Positions 27,201-35,396 of a DNA stretch of 64,000 bases are shown here, piece after piece. The notes under the pieces were generated by a model. The model was not told the origin of the DNA. It was given only the letters and a program-made list of their open reading frames with translations, and made no database searches. The position numbers were made by a program, and so were the translations under genes. Within the stretch, counting starts at the first letter, position 1; every line of letters starts with the position of its first letter. The stretch is from Lonepinella koalarum (GTDB taxonomy: Bacteria > Pseudomonadota > Gammaproteobacteria > Enterobacterales > Pasteurellaceae): contig NZ_CP170642.1 of NCBI RefSeq assembly GCF_042926695.1, positions 868,001 to 932,000 on the forward strand, read 5' to 3'.

Positions 27201-28753
27201 AATTGATAGGCTTTATCAAATTGCGATTTTGCCGCTTCAGAAATGGACATTTTATGCTCAAGCTCTAACACTTTTTCGGTCAGAATGTCCCCTTGAGCGG
27301 TAAATTCCTGCTGATAATCGTCCACATTTTTCACGCTCAAATCTGCCAATCCGCAGAGCTGTTTGGCTTTTTCTAACGCCGCAATGGCTTGTTGATATTG
27401 CAACGCTCGAGTTTGTTGGGCATCTAATGCTTGTTGATAATCGGCAAGCTGGCTGCGAATTTGATCCACTTCGCTTTCTAATTGCTCAAATTGGGCTTGG
27501 CTTTCTTCTAGCTGTTCTTGGCTCGTTTCTACCACCATTTTTTGTTCTTCAAGACGTTCGGTTAAGCCACCAATATCGTCTTGATAACGCTCAATTTTTT
27601 CTTGATGACGTAACGCATTGAGCACCAAATTTAAATGATCCGCTGCACTTTGATGATCTACTTCCAGCCCTTTTTCGCTTTCGGCTAATTCCTGAGCTTC
27701 ACGGCTTAAATCAATTAAACGATGTTGCGACAACGCCTGTTCTGACTTAGCTTGATACCACTCACGGCGGAATTTCAAGGCATTTTCAATATTGCCCTGA
27801 CGCTCATTGGCATTACGCATATAATCCGATGCTACATAATTGGTGGTTTCGGTAATCAAATGCTTAAATAAATCCCGATCCGCTTGGGTCAGTTTAATGG
27901 CTTCCAAGGTCATACGGTTTTCCCGCAACGCCGATTCCATATCTTGGAACGCCTTGCGAACGCCGAGATTTTCAGGCAATAAATAATCACGCAAGGATTT
28001 GGTGATGGCACTGGAAATCCCCCCGTACAGGGACGCTTCAATCAGTTTATAGAATTTCGCACGGTCACTGGATGAACGCAGACGTTTTGGAATAATCCCC
28101 AAATCAAACATCATTGCGTGATAATCGGCGATGGAATGATATTGCTTGAATTGTCCGCCAATATCGTCAATCTTGTCTTTAAGTTCGTTTAAATTCAACA
28201 CTTTGGCTTGGCGATCATTGACCACTTCGGTGAAAATCGCAGTGGGATTGATGGATAATTCCACCCCTTGTAAACTAAAGGTTTTAATATCTACTTTCTT
28301 ATCACGCCCTGCAATTTGCTGCAATCTTGCCCCCACCAAGGTGCGTTGATGACGTGAATTAAGGGTATCCAACACCGCATAACACACCCCAGGGCGAAGT
28401 TTACCGTGCAACCCTTTATCACGGGATCCGCCACTCGCCCCTGCTTCGGTGGTATTGCGGAAATGCAACAAGGTCAAATCAGGAATCAACGCCGTGACAA
28501 AACCTGCCATTGTGGTGGATTTCCCTGCTCCGTTACCACCCGACAGCGTGGTCACCAGTTCATCTAAATCAAAGGTGCGAGCAAAAAAACCGTTCCAGTT
28601 AATCAAGGTGAGCGAGCGGAATTTGCCCCGTTCTACCCCTGCTTGCGGTTGAAATGGCGAAACGGCGGTGAAAATTTCTTCTGTTTCTTCCTGCATTTCT
28701 TCTACCACATCTTGTTGGCTTAAATCATCTTGTTCTAATTCAAACTCTGCCAT
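24218..28753 (-). CDS. mukB: Chromosome partition protein MukB (SMC-like condensin subunit)
   Basis: A 1511-residue SMC-like ATPase. Walker A GGNGAGKST is near residue 70. Long Gln/Glu-rich coiled coils flank a central hinge at about residues 660-790. The C-terminal head has the signature GALSTGEAIGTG and Walker B CRLLFLDEAARLDG. MukB dimers with MukE and MukF compact and organise the nucleoid. Its ATG overlaps the mukE stop by one base, and it is last in the mukF-mukE-mukB operon. Length equals the family norm. Confidence 0.97.
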   Translation of the reverse strand: MAEFELEQDDLSQQDVVEEMQEETEEIFTAVSPFQPQAGVERGKFRSLTLINWNGFFARTFDLDELVTTLSGGNGAGKSTTMAGFVTALIPDLTLLHFRNTTEAGASGGSRDKGLHGKLRPGVCYAVLDTLNSRHQRTLVGARLQQIAGRDKKVDIKTFSLQGVELSINPTAIFTEVVNDRQAKVLNLNELKDKIDDIGGQFKQYHSIADYHAMMFDLGIIPKRLRSSSDRAKFYKLIEASLYGGISSAITKSLRDYLLPENLGVRKAFQDMESALRENRMTLEAIKLTQADRDLFKHLITETTNYVASDYMRNANERQGNIENALKFRREWYQAKSEQALSQHRLIDLSREAQELAESEKGLEVDHQSAADHLNLVLNALRHQEKIERYQDDIGGLTERLEEQKMVVETSQEQLEESQAQFEQLESEVDQIRSQLADYQQALDAQQTRALQYQQAIAALEKAKQLCGLADLSVKNVDDYQQEFTAQGDILTEKVLELEHKMSISEAAKSQFDKAYQLVCKIAGDVPRSAAWESAKELLREYPTQKLNATQTPQLRAKLHELEQRFAQQQSAVRLLKDFNQRANTQLETADELEAFYSEQEALIDDLGAELSDQVENRSTLRQKREQLNQAYNEHSQKAPAWLLAQAELERLTEQSGEQFGDSQDVMNYMQSLLVKEREFTLQRDELAQKRQQLETQISRLSQPDGSEDARLNVLAERFGGVLLSELYDDVPIEDAPYFSALYGPARHAIVVRDLAAVKAQLANVDDCPDDLYLIEGDPSAFDDSVLSANELEHGVVVQVSDREVRYSKFPEIPLFGRAAREKHLAELEIERDNVTEKYAEAAFDVQKCQRLHQQFSQFVGLHLALVFLPNPEESLRAINAERNEIERELTALSTGEQQARLKLDQAKEKMQLLNRIIPQLAVIADESLQDRIEECREQLDNLEQDELFIRHHGVTLSQLEPIANSLQSDPENYQRLKDDLAQAVAMQKQVQQKIFALSDVVQRKAHFAYDDAIQTESNSLNEQLRLKLEQTQARREQQREQLRQKQAQFAQYNQVMIQLQSAYNSKNDLLKELLTEVNELGVRADQGAEDRARVRKDELYQQLSTNRQRRSYVEKQLTLIESDAENLTRRIRKAERDYKQQREIVVAAKASWCVVLRLSRNSDVEKRLHRRELAYLSADDLRSMSDKALGALRQAVVDNEYLRDSLRLSEDNRKPENKVRFFIAVYQHLRERIRQDIIKTDDPIDAIEQMEIELNRLTDELTGREQKLAISSESVANIMRKTIQREQNRIRQLNQGLQNISFGQVKSVRLVVNIRDTHAMLLDALSGEQQEYQDLFSDNRITFSEAMAKLYQRINPHIDMGQRTAQTIGEELLDYRNYLDLEVEVFRGADGWLRAESGALSTGEAIGTGMSILLMVVQSWEEESRRIRGKDIVPCRLLFLDEAARLDGKSISTLFELCERLDMQLLIAAPENISPEKGTTYKLVRKISGNQEQVHVVGLRGFGDQKTDDR

Positions 28754-29496
28754 TATTCCGCCCCTTCTTCATTCTCATCTTGGCTATCATCAAAATCTTC
28801 GTCATTTTCCACCGCAGTTTCTTGATTGAATGCCGCTTTTCCCGCTTGCAACGACTGTGGAGTTGCCGCTTCACCGTCCCGAATCAAGCGTAATTGGGCT
28901 TCCAACGGATCATCCCCCGTCCGCACTTCCGCCCCAAAACGGAACACCGATTCGGAAATGGTAAACTTACCACTATTCTGCTCGCCCACCGTATGCAACA
29001 TTCCCAAACGGCGTAACCGCCCAATGGCTGCTCGCACTTTTTCCGCCAGCTTTTGTTTATCCAAATCCGACCCACTGGCACGCAAATTAATCGCTTTCAG
29101 AAGTTTGGCTTCATCTGCAAGATTCAGCAACTCATCATACACTTCTTGCACCGAAAAAATCCCCTGTTGAGCCAGCCGTTCAGGGCTTAAATACAGATAA
29201 CAAAGCACTTTCCCCACCAACATTTCCAGCTCCGACAACACGGAACGTGAAATCAAGGTCGTGGCTTTCGGTCGCAAATAGAAAAACCCTTCGGGGGCAC
29301 GAATCAGCTCCACATTATAACGGCGATAAAAACTGTCTAATTCTGCCTGAAAATCGCCTAAAAACGCATAATTATCTAAATACTCTTGCCCAATATGCCG
29401 CCCCGCCCGCAACTGGCTATCCACCGCAGGAAATAGTGGATTGGCAATAGCGGCTGCCAATTTGGTTGAAATCACGTCTTGAAGATTGTCTGTCAT
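28753..29496 (-). CDS. mukE: Chromosome partition protein MukE
   Basis: A 247-residue winged-helix (kite) protein. The conserved core ANPLFPAVDSQLRAGRHIG and LDSFYRRYNVELIRAPEGFFYLRP mark MukE. The C-terminal tail is acidic (ENDEDFDDSQDENEEGAE). It binds MukF and modulates MukB-DNA engagement. It lies 15 nt downstream of mukF and overlaps mukB by one base (TAATG), so translation is coupled. Confidence 0.96.
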   Translation of the reverse strand: MTDNLQDVISTKLAAAIANPLFPAVDSQLRAGRHIGQEYLDNYAFLGDFQAELDSFYRRYNVELIRAPEGFFYLRPKATTLISRSVLSELEMLVGKVLCYLYLSPERLAQQGIFSVQEVYDELLNLADEAKLLKAINLRASGSDLDKQKLAEKVRAAIGRLRRLGMLHTVGEQNSGKFTISESVFRFGAEVRTGDDPLEAQLRLIRDGEAATPQSLQAGKAAFNQETAVENDEDFDDSQDENEEGAE

Positions 29497-29511
29497 TTTG
29501 TCTTCTCTTTC

Positions 29512-30846
29512 TTATTTAAATTCATCAATCACATTCGCCTGCACTTCTGCACCAGCGTTATTAATCGGTTGCCACGGGGAATAAATGCCCGAGAGATCTT
29601 GACTGGCTAAACCTAATCGCACCGCTTGATCCACGATAATGCGTGCCACGTCAAAATGGCGAGAAAGCGGATAATGTTCAAGCTGTTGTTTTAACACAAG
29701 GCTTAAATCAATCGGTTGATTGTGTTCACGTTGGGCGATGAGCAAGGTTTGCATCGTTTCTACAATTTGATCGTGCAAGTCTGTAAGCTCTTCATACTGC
29801 AATTCATCTGGCAATTCACCAAGTGCATCTTCATCTCGCAACAGCAATTCTTCATCACGCAAATCAATCAAGCGTTCCGCTTGAGCCGTCCACAAATACC
29901 ACGGTGCATCAAAATAATGATGAATAGAATTTCGTAGCCGTTGGCTAAACACCCGATTTTTATCCATATCAATGGCAGTACGAATAAATTTATGCACATG
30001 GCGGTCGTAGCCGATCCACAAGTCAATGGCTTGCTGTCCCCAGCTGATAATGCGGTCAAGTTTTGCCTGCAAATCTACAATCAACTGGTCAATAAAATAC
30101 AGCGTGCTATTCCCGATAATACAGTCTTGAATCCGCAGAAGTTGTGCTTGTAGCTTGTCGCCAGCAGCGTTTAAGGTGTCTTGCAATTCTCGCAAATTGC
30201 CCGATGTTTCATCTAACAACCGTTCACAGCTGGCAATCGCCGCTTGCCAATCTTTGCTTAACAAATCAGCGATTTCTTGCTTAATCCCCTGCTGATTTTC
30301 GTCCATTATACGTTGCGATAAATCAATGCTATCAAAAATCTCTGCCACGGAATATTTAAGCGGTGCAAACACATTTCGCCGCCAAAAATACGCATCTTCG
30401 TTTTTCCGCACACCTTCTTCAGCAGACTCTGATGCACGCTGAATTTCATCTGCCACAATAGCAAGCTGCACGGATAATCGTAGAGCGGAAAATTCACGTT
30501 GACGAATATAATAATCAGACACGCCCACACCCAACGGGGTCAAGCGGTAAATGGAAAGCCCTTCGGTGAAATCACTACTAAAACGGTTTAAAAACCGCTG
30601 TTTCACTAAATCATTAATGGCATTGTTGGCTCGGGTGACGACACTCTCAGAATACTCAAATTCAGAAGACACTTGACGGAAAATATCCACCAAATCAGAT
30701 TCTTGCATCTCGCCGTCAAAACGTTCGTTATTATAAAGTGCAATGGCAAGTAAAAACGCTAGCCGTTCGGTGTTGAGCGATAGCGAAAATTCCCGCTCTC
30801 TCGCCCACGACACCAATTCAGGGATAGTTTGTGATGTTTCAGACAT
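29512..30846 (-). CDS. mukF: Chromosome partition protein MukF (kleisin)
   Basis: A 444-residue kleisin. The N-terminal winged helix (IPELVSWAREREFSLSLNTERLAFLLAIAL) is followed by a helical dimerisation domain and the C-terminal winged helix that contacts the MukB head. It is the first gene of mukFEB. A SmtA-type gene often precedes mukF in other gamma-proteobacteria. Here the upstream region is instead occupied by an inverted-repeat element whose outer end is 22 bp from the start codon. Confidence 0.96.
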   Translation of the reverse strand: MSETSQTIPELVSWAREREFSLSLNTERLAFLLAIALYNNERFDGEMQESDLVDIFRQVSSEFEYSESVVTRANNAINDLVKQRFLNRFSSDFTEGLSIYRLTPLGVGVSDYYIRQREFSALRLSVQLAIVADEIQRASESAEEGVRKNEDAYFWRRNVFAPLKYSVAEIFDSIDLSQRIMDENQQGIKQEIADLLSKDWQAAIASCERLLDETSGNLRELQDTLNAAGDKLQAQLLRIQDCIIGNSTLYFIDQLIVDLQAKLDRIISWGQQAIDLWIGYDRHVHKFIRTAIDMDKNRVFSQRLRNSIHHYFDAPWYLWTAQAERLIDLRDEELLLRDEDALGELPDELQYEELTDLHDQIVETMQTLLIAQREHNQPIDLSLVLKQQLEHYPLSRHFDVARIIVDQAVRLGLASQDLSGIYSPWQPINNAGAEVQANVIDEFK

Positions 30847-30867
30847 TAAAATTTCTCACAACTTGTA

Positions 30868-31136
30868 GGGTCTGTTGACCTTTTGGTTTGACCTATTTGC
30901 TAGAGCTTAATTTTAGCCAAATCAAGGCGGAAAACCTGCCGTTTGGTCATTCCAAACAAAGGTTTTTCAACGCCGAGTTGGCTAAAATTAAGCCTAGCCC
31001 TTTGGGTTGTGGCTAAAATCGCCACATCCCGCATCATAAAACTTGTGAATGGAATAACCATTCACTACGTTTTATTCCTTGCCTGTGACGATTTTAGCCG
31101 ACAACAAATAGGTCAAACCAAAAGGTCAACAGACCC
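30868..31136. mobile_element. MITE-like element with perfect 32-bp terminal inverted repeats
   Basis: The ends 30868-30899 and 31105-31136 are exact reverse complements over 32 bp (outer bases GGGTCTGTTGACC / GGTCAACAGACCC). Inside are further inverted pairs: CTTAATTTTAGCCAA near 30905 with TTGGCTAAAATTAAG near 30975, GGCTAAAATCG near 31010 with CGATTTTAGCC near 31089, and GTGAATGG/CCATTCAC near 31045. There is no coding frame of note and no clear target duplication. A non-autonomous transposon fits best. Confidence 0.7.
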
Positions 31137-31240
31137 CAATAAAAATATAAAATTAGACAGGATTATACAGGATCTTTAGGGGGATTGTAAGGGGGGTAAA
31201 AAAGGGGATCGCTCCCCTATTTTTATGCCTAATTTTACGC

Positions 31241-33895
31241 CTATGCGTCTTTCAAATACTGCCGTAACACATATTGCAAAATGCCATCATTTTTATAGTA
31301 TTCAATTTCAATGGCGGAATCTAGGCGGGCTTTCACCTTAAATTGCGTTTCTTTGCCACTGGGATGCACGGCTTTTACATCAAGCATTTTAAAGGGTTTT
31401 AAATCCTTGGCTAAGCCTGTAATGCTAAAGGTTTCCGAGCCGTCTAAACCAAGGCTTTCGGCATTTTCGCCCTCTTCAAACACCAAGGGGGCTATCCCCA
31501 TGCCTACTAAATTACTGCGGTGAATCCGCTCAAAACTTTCCGCAATAATGGCTTTAATTCCAAGTAAAAATGTGCCTTTCGCCGCCCAGTCACGGGACGA
31601 TCCAGAGCCGTATTCTTTACCCGCTAACACGATTAACGGCGTGCCGTCTTTGGCATAGGCTTGTGCGGTGTCAAACACAGTGTCCACCTTATCACTGGGG
31701 AAATGGCGACTAAAACCGCCCTCTTTATTGGCAATTTTATTTTTAATCCGCACATTAGCAAAAGTGCCTCGCATCATCACTTCATGATTACCACGCCGTG
31801 AACCATAGGAGTTAAAATCCACAGGCTCTACGCCTTGTTCTTGCAAATAACGCCCCGCCGCCGTTTCGGGTTTAAATGAACCTGCGGGCGAAATATGGTC
31901 AGTGGTCACGGAATCGCCTAAATACAGCAATACACGAGCATCTTCAATATCCGTAATCGTCTTGGTTTCAACGGTTAAATTATCAAAAAATGGTGCTTGT
32001 TTAATGTAAGTAGAGCTTTCATTCCATTGATAATTTTCACTTAAATCCACTTCCAAGTCTTGCCAATCAGTTGAACCATCAAAAATCACATCGTAAACTT
32101 GCTGAAAATCTTCTTGTTTTAAACAATCATGAATGGTCTGCACAATCTCGTCTCGACTTGGCCAAATATCTTTTAAAAAGACAGGGTTGCCATTGGGATC
32201 GGTGCCAAGGGGATCTTCTAATAAATTCAAATCCACTCGCCCCACTAAAGCATACGCCACCACCAACATCGGCGACATTAAAAAGTTCATTTTCACCTGT
32301 GGATGTACCCGTGCTTCAAAATTACGATTGCCCGACAATACCGATGCCACCACCAGTTCCCCTTGATCCACGGCATTAGCAATATGTTCTGGCAAAGGCC
32401 CAGAGTTACCAATACAAGAAGTGCAACCATAACCCACATTATAAAAACCTAAGGCATCTAAATCCGCATTTAAGCCCGAACGTGTTAAATATTGGGTGAC
32501 CACTTTTGAACCTGGGGCAAGGGAAGTTTTCACCCAAGGTTGACTGGATAAACCTCGTTCCACCGCCTTGCGTGCCAACAAGCCCGCCCCAATCATTACC
32601 GCAGGATTCGATGTATTGGTGCAACTGGTAATGGCAGCAATCACGATATGACCATCGCTTAATGTATATTCTTGATTATTATGGGAAATCTGCTCGCTAT
32701 GCAGGGTTTGACGATGATATTCGTTATCTAATAATGTTGTGACAGTGTCACCCAAATTTTTAACCAGCACTTTATCCTGTGGACGTTTTGGACCTGAAAC
32801 CGTTGGCACTAAACTGTTTAAATCAAATTCCACCACGGAAGAATAGGTAATGTCTTCTTTCCCCGTACGCCACAATAAGTTCTCTTTACAGTATTTTTCC
32901 ACTAATTCAATTTGCGCTGGCGTTCGATTGGTAGTGTGCATATATTCGAGCGTACGATCATCAATGGGGAAATAAGTCACCGTACAGCCAAACTCAGGCG
33001 ACATATTAGAAATCGTGGCTCGGTCGGTGACGCTTAAACTGTCTAAGCCATCACCAAACACTTCCACAAATTTCCCCACCACCCCTTTATCACGCAATAC
33101 TTTAGTAATGGATAACACCATATCCGTGGCAGTGCAATGATCAGGAATGCTGCCTGTGAGTTTTAATCCAATCACTTCAGGGCAAGTAAAGAAAATCGGT
33201 TGACCAAGCATAGCGGCTTCCGCTTCGATACCGCCCACACCCCAAGCAATCACGCCAATGCCATTGACCATAGGGGTATGCGAATCAGTTCCCACCAAAG
33301 TATCAGGAAATAACCAACCATCTCGAGCAATCACACCTTGCGCCAAATATTCTAAATTCACTTGGTGACAAATCCCCATACCGGGTGGCACTACAGTAAA
33401 ATTCTTCAAGCCTTTTTGTGCCCATTTGAGTAATTCATAACGTTCTTTATTACGTTCAAATTCAAGAGACACATTTTTATCATAGGCAGCGTCTGTGCCG
33501 AAAAAATCCACTTGCACCGAGTGATCAATCACCAAATCCACGGGAATAGCAGGATTAATTTTCTCCCCGTCTTTACCATGACGCACATACTCTGCCCGCA
33601 GCGATGCCATATCCACCACCGCTGGCACGCCGGTAAAGTCTTGCATTAAGATGCGTGCAGGTTTAAAGGGAATATCTTTATCCACAGGTTCTGGTGACCA
33701 ATTTAATAAGGTATCAATATGCTCTTGAGTAATACTAAAATCATCATGATTACGCAGCACATTTTCTAATAAAATACGGATACTAAAGGGCAGTTTGGCG
33801 ACTTTGTCTGCGTCTAATTCCGCAAGCCCACTATAATGATACTGTTTTCCCTGTAAAGATAATTGTTTTATACATTTTGCCTTTGAATTATTCAT
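31241..33895 (-). CDS. acnA: Aconitate hydratase A
   Basis: An 884-residue AcnA/IRP-type aconitase that interconverts citrate and isocitrate. The [4Fe-4S] cysteines lie in ITSCTNTSNPAV and YGCTSCIGNSGPL. The C-terminal swivel domain has YGSGSSRDWAAKG and the nucleotide-like segment ESFERIHRSNLVGMG. I prefer the ATG at 33895 because GGAGTGGAAA precedes it; an upstream TTG at 33907 lies within that ribosome site. It is monocistronic and divergent from ttcA. Iron-regulatory RNA binding is known for relatives but not shown here. Confidence 0.95.
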   Translation of the reverse strand: MNNSKAKCIKQLSLQGKQYHYSGLAELDADKVAKLPFSIRILLENVLRNHDDFSITQEHIDTLLNWSPEPVDKDIPFKPARILMQDFTGVPAVVDMASLRAEYVRHGKDGEKINPAIPVDLVIDHSVQVDFFGTDAAYDKNVSLEFERNKERYELLKWAQKGLKNFTVVPPGMGICHQVNLEYLAQGVIARDGWLFPDTLVGTDSHTPMVNGIGVIAWGVGGIEAEAAMLGQPIFFTCPEVIGLKLTGSIPDHCTATDMVLSITKVLRDKGVVGKFVEVFGDGLDSLSVTDRATISNMSPEFGCTVTYFPIDDRTLEYMHTTNRTPAQIELVEKYCKENLLWRTGKEDITYSSVVEFDLNSLVPTVSGPKRPQDKVLVKNLGDTVTTLLDNEYHRQTLHSEQISHNNQEYTLSDGHIVIAAITSCTNTSNPAVMIGAGLLARKAVERGLSSQPWVKTSLAPGSKVVTQYLTRSGLNADLDALGFYNVGYGCTSCIGNSGPLPEHIANAVDQGELVVASVLSGNRNFEARVHPQVKMNFLMSPMLVVAYALVGRVDLNLLEDPLGTDPNGNPVFLKDIWPSRDEIVQTIHDCLKQEDFQQVYDVIFDGSTDWQDLEVDLSENYQWNESSTYIKQAPFFDNLTVETKTITDIEDARVLLYLGDSVTTDHISPAGSFKPETAAGRYLQEQGVEPVDFNSYGSRRGNHEVMMRGTFANVRIKNKIANKEGGFSRHFPSDKVDTVFDTAQAYAKDGTPLIVLAGKEYGSGSSRDWAAKGTFLLGIKAIIAESFERIHRSNLVGMGIAPLVFEEGENAESLGLDGSETFSITGLAKDLKPFKMLDVKAVHPSGKETQFKVKARLDSAIEIEYYKNDGILQYVLRQYLKDA

Positions 33896-34167
33896 TTTCC
33901 ACTCCAATCAAAAATAACAAATAAGAATAAAAATCAATATTATCAATAAGATAATATCATATGTCTAGTTATAGCATAGTTTAGCTGAGAGATAAACCTT
34001 ATTTTTCAATCTTGCCGATTTAGCCCTTTATCTCAAAATCTGCCCTCGCCCCTGCTTCGGTAGTTGAATAATTTCTAAGGGAATGATGAGTAGTAATTTT
34101 AATTTTTTATTGATATTTATGAATGCAATCCGTACCATACGCAAATTAATTTTAACGGATAACACCA
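33896..34167. other. Divergent intergenic region between acnA and ttcA
   Basis: An AT-rich control region of 272 bp. TTGATATTTATGAA (34110-34123) is a weak match to the FNR pattern TTGAT-N4-ATCAA ahead of ttcA. I see no convincing hairpin or RNA. Confidence 0.35.
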
Positions 34168-35091
34168 ATGATAACCGAACAATACAAAAAACAAACCTAC
34201 AATCTGAACAAATTACAAAAACGCTTACGCCGTAATGTGGGCAATGCCATTGCAGATTTTAATATGATTGAAGATGGCGATAAAGTGATGGTTTGCCTGT
34301 CAGGTGGGAAAGACAGTTATACTTTGTTGGATATTTTGCTCAATTTAAGGCTAAACGCTCCTATTCATTTTGATATTGTGGCGGTCAATCTTGATCAAAA
34401 ACAACCGGGATTCCCTGAGCATATTTTGCCCCAATATTTAGCTAGCATTGGCGTGGATTACAAAATTGTGCAAGAAAACACCTACGGCATTGTGAAAGAA
34501 AAAATCCCCGAGGGGAAAACCACTTGTTCGCTCTGCTCTCGCCTACGCCGTGGCATTTTATACCGCACGGCTACGGAACTCGGAGCAACCAAAATTGCCT
34601 TGGGGCATCACCGTGATGATATGTTGGCGACCTTATTTTTGAATATGTTTTACGGCGGAAAACTGAAATCCATGCCACCGAAATTAATCAGCGATGACGG
34701 CAAGCAAATTGTGATCCGTCCGTTGGCTTATTGTAAAGAAAAAGACATTGAAAAATACGCCATTGCGAAACAATTTCCGATTATTCCATGTAATCTTTGT
34801 GGTTCGCAACCGAATTTGCAGCGTCAAGTGGTGAAAGACATGTTGAATACGTGGGATCGCCAATATCCGGGGCGATTAGAAACCATGTTTAGTGCAATGC
34901 AAGATATTGTGCCGTCCCATTTGTGTGATGCGGAATTGTTTGATTTTAAAGGGATTAAAAAAGGTGTGGTAATTGATGGCATTGAGGGGGATTTGGCGTT
35001 TGATAAGGAAGAATTTTCTGCGGTGTCCTTGAATGATGAAAATGAAGATTTTGAGTTAGAGGGGAAAATTGCGTTTAGGGAAGTTATTTGA
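34168..35091 (+). CDS. ttcA: tRNA 2-thiocytidine(32) synthetase
   Basis: A 307-residue PP-loop ATPase that thiolates cytidine 32 in some tRNAs. The PP-loop SGGKDSY is near residue 46. CSLCSRLRRG supplies two cysteines of the Fe-S cluster and IIPCNLCGSQ the third region. GHHRDDMLATLFLNMFYGG is a TtcA hallmark. Length matches E. coli TtcA (311). The ATG at 34168 follows AACGGATAACACCA. It is monocistronic and divergent from acnA. Confidence 0.95.
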   Translation: MITEQYKKQTYNLNKLQKRLRRNVGNAIADFNMIEDGDKVMVCLSGGKDSYTLLDILLNLRLNAPIHFDIVAVNLDQKQPGFPEHILPQYLASIGVDYKIVQENTYGIVKEKIPEGKTTCSLCSRLRRGILYRTATELGATKIALGHHRDDMLATLFLNMFYGGKLKSMPPKLISDDGKQIVIRPLAYCKEKDIEKYAIAKQFPIIPCNLCGSQPNLQRQVVKDMLNTWDRQYPGRLETMFSAMQDIVPSHLCDAELFDFKGIKKGVVIDGIEGDLAFDKEEFSAVSLNDENEDFELEGKIAFREVI

Positions 35092-35225
35092 TGAAATAAA
35101 GTGCGGTGGAAAATTGGAGAATACCTAGCACTGGCGTACTAGGTTAAGCATGGTGACGCTACTCCGTAGCTTAGGAAAAATAGCTATTTATTCACCTTAC
35201 TTTTACTCCGCTCGATCAAATCGCT

Positions 35226-35349
35226 CCCCGTCTGAACCGCCTTTGCGACTTGGCATTTTTAGCTAAATTTTGCTTGTCTGAGCGAAGCGAGTTCAAAATT
35301 TAGCGTGAATAAAATGCCAAATGAGCAAAGATAAGCGGTGAAGTCGGGG
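35226..35349. repeat. 124-nt imperfect palindrome (long hairpin repeat)
   Basis: Nested arms pair across the whole element: CCCCG (35226) with CGGGG (35345), ACCGC with GCGGT, TTTGC with GCAAA, TTGGCATTTT (35250) with AAAATGCCAA (35311), and CTAAATTTTG (35263) with CAAAATTTAG (35294). Together they form a long interrupted stem. It lies between the convergent ttcA and sppA and looks like a dispersed intergenic repeat rather than a gene. Confidence 0.6.
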
Positions 35350-35365
35350 TGTGCTTTCTTTTGTT

Positions 35366-35393
35366 ACTTTTCTTTGCACAAGCAAAGAAAAGT
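35366..35393 (-). terminator. Hairpin directly after sppA
   Basis: ACTTTTCTTTGC (35366-35377) pairs perfectly with GCAAAGAAAAGT (35382-35393) around ACAA, 3 nt past the sppA stop. The following tract is not a clean U-run. It may form the outer part of the palindromic repeat at 35226-35349. Confidence 0.55.
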
Positions 35394-35396
35394 AAA

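Noticed and set aside
34110..34123. FNR site ahead of ttcA
   Set aside because: The second half-site is poor (ATGAA), and no well-placed promoter was found with it.
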